Part shown: positions 5,653 through 5,694 of the stretch, piece by piece
How positions within the stretch are numbered: the first letter of the stretch is position 1
Layout: the number at the start of each line of letters is the position of its first letter
Source: Bacillota bacterium
GTDB taxonomy: Bacteria > Armatimonadota > Hebobacteria > Hebobacterales > Hebobacteraceae
Length of the DNA: 5,694 nt
Assembly (NCBI GenBank): GCA_030668755.1
Contig: DAOVEW010000101.1
Location: 1 to 5,694 of the forward strand
Reading direction: 5' to 3'
Notes under the pieces: model-generated
What the model saw: only the letters and a program-made list of their open reading frames with translations
Told to the model about the DNA's origin: nothing
Database searches by the model: none
Translations under genes and position numbers: made by a program

Positions 5653-5694
5653 GCAGCGGACGGACTTGGGGTCGAAGGCCCCGCGACTGGCCGT

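Noticed and set aside
1..5694. CRISPR array, insertion sequence, tRNA or rRNA
   Set aside because: No regularly spaced repeats, terminal inverted repeats, transposase motifs or RNA-gene signatures were seen; almost all of the window is accounted for by minus-strand protein genes.

Overview
This window is a densely packed, visibly GC-rich bacterial chromosomal segment in which every gene I can support lies on the minus strand. Reading from the right edge leftward, the order is: NAD kinase (5652-4795), a SteA family protein with a thiamin-pyrophosphokinase-like domain (4778-3651), a membrane-anchored MctB/SteB family protein (3622-2738), an unusual GT2 glycosyltransferase fused to a MraY/WecA-like membrane phosphotransferase domain (2733-1126), a P-loop ATPase of the MinD/CbiA type (1129-428), and a two-cluster [4Fe-4S] ferredoxin resembling the delta subunit of 2-oxoacid:ferredoxin oxidoreductase (388-164). 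A probable further gene starts at 65 and leaves the window at position 1.

The gaps are 16, 28, 4, -4 (an ATGA overlap), 39 and about 98 nt, so the first six genes look like one polycistronic unit with no visible internal promoter or terminator. The first four genes concern NADP supply and the cell envelope or division septum. SteA and MctB/SteB form a conserved pair in Actinomycetota and many Bacillota, and the glycosyltransferase plus MraY-like module suggests a polyprenyl-linked sugar step. The last two or three genes concern anaerobic metabolism: the KorD-like ferredoxin implies that the oxidoreductase alpha and beta subunits lie just beyond the left edge. The ATGA overlap joins the two halves translationally.

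The organism is probably an anaerobe or facultative anaerobe of high GC content, from a lineage that keeps the SteA-MctB pair (Actinomycetota, Clostridia-like Bacillota or a related deep branch). The sequence alone does not settle this. No RNA gene, mobile element, CRISPR array or integration site was seen. The most interesting points are the GT2-MraY fusion, the uncharacterised P-loop ATPase beside the ferredoxin, and the envelope-to-redox operon arrangement.
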